Source: Clostridiales bacterium (GTDB lineage Bacteria; Bacillota; Clostridia; Oscillospirales; QAMX01). From it: DNA of 26,584 nt. The translations under genes were made by a program, and so were the position numbers. The notes beneath the pieces were generated by a model that worked only from the letters and a program-made list of their open reading frames with translations, searched no databases and was not told where the DNA came from. Location: contig QAMX01000003.1 of NCBI GenBank assembly GCA_003149835.1, positions 1 through 26,584 on the forward strand, in the 5' to 3' direction. Numbering within the stretch: the stretch's first letter is position 1; the number at the start of each line of letters is the position of its first letter. Shown piece by piece: positions 24,887-26,584 of the stretch.

Positions 24887-26584
<1,698 letters not shown>

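Overview
The window looks like a GC-rich (about 60% by eye) chromosomal segment of an anaerobic, endospore-forming Firmicute of class Clostridia, possibly Oscillospiraceae or a relative. The evidence is a spoVAC-spoVAD-spoVAE operon, a complete [FeFe]-hydrogenase maturation operon (hydE, hydG, hydF), a glycyl-radical activating enzyme, a T-box leader and strong AGGAGG ribosome binding sites. All genes look intact. I see no insertion sequence, prophage, CRISPR array, rRNA or tRNA.

Layout. 225-3144 (minus): pyrH (TTG start) and ligA. 3145-3532: intergenic region with two perfect parS sites, one the centre of a 36-bp perfect palindrome abutting the parAB promoter. 3533-7445 (plus): parA, parB, serS and a GNAT acetyltransferase, closed by a strong terminator. 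7594-9471 (minus): spoVA operon. 9661-13697 (minus): TM1266-type regulator, hydE, hydG, hydF, driven by a near-consensus promoter and preceded by a roughly 150-nt structured leader that ends in an intrinsic terminator. 13995-16724 (minus): two short CHR-family transporter subunits and a YwrD-type gamma-glutamyltransferase in one operon. 16942-18902 (minus): Gfo/Idh/MocA oxidoreductase and a membrane-anchored alpha/beta hydrolase, again with a terminator directly against the first ribosome binding site. 19188-21359 (minus): nicotinamidase-like hydrolase and a CsaB-type pyruvyl transferase with an unusual N-terminal domain. 21570-22199 (minus): probable 6S RNA and a DUF1292 protein. 22446-24310 (minus): glycyl-radical activating enzyme and a PHP-domain protein. 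24513-26584 (plus): T-box leader, apparent specifier CUC (Leu), ahead of an acyl-CoA synthetase whose stop codon is the last codon of the window.

The parABS cluster serves origin segregation and early sporulation, and SpoVA serves dipicolinic acid movement in spores. HydEFG build the H-cluster of an [FeFe] hydrogenase whose structural gene is not in the window.

The most interesting signals are regulatory RNA. They are (i) the hyd leader, which folds on paper into a closed multi-helix domain next to a terminator and resembles no riboswitch class I know; (ii) a leucine-type T-box controlling an acyl-CoA ligase instead of a synthetase or amino-acid gene; and (iii) a second candidate attenuator before the Gfo/Idh oxidoreductase. 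All folds were made by eye and need covariation tests.
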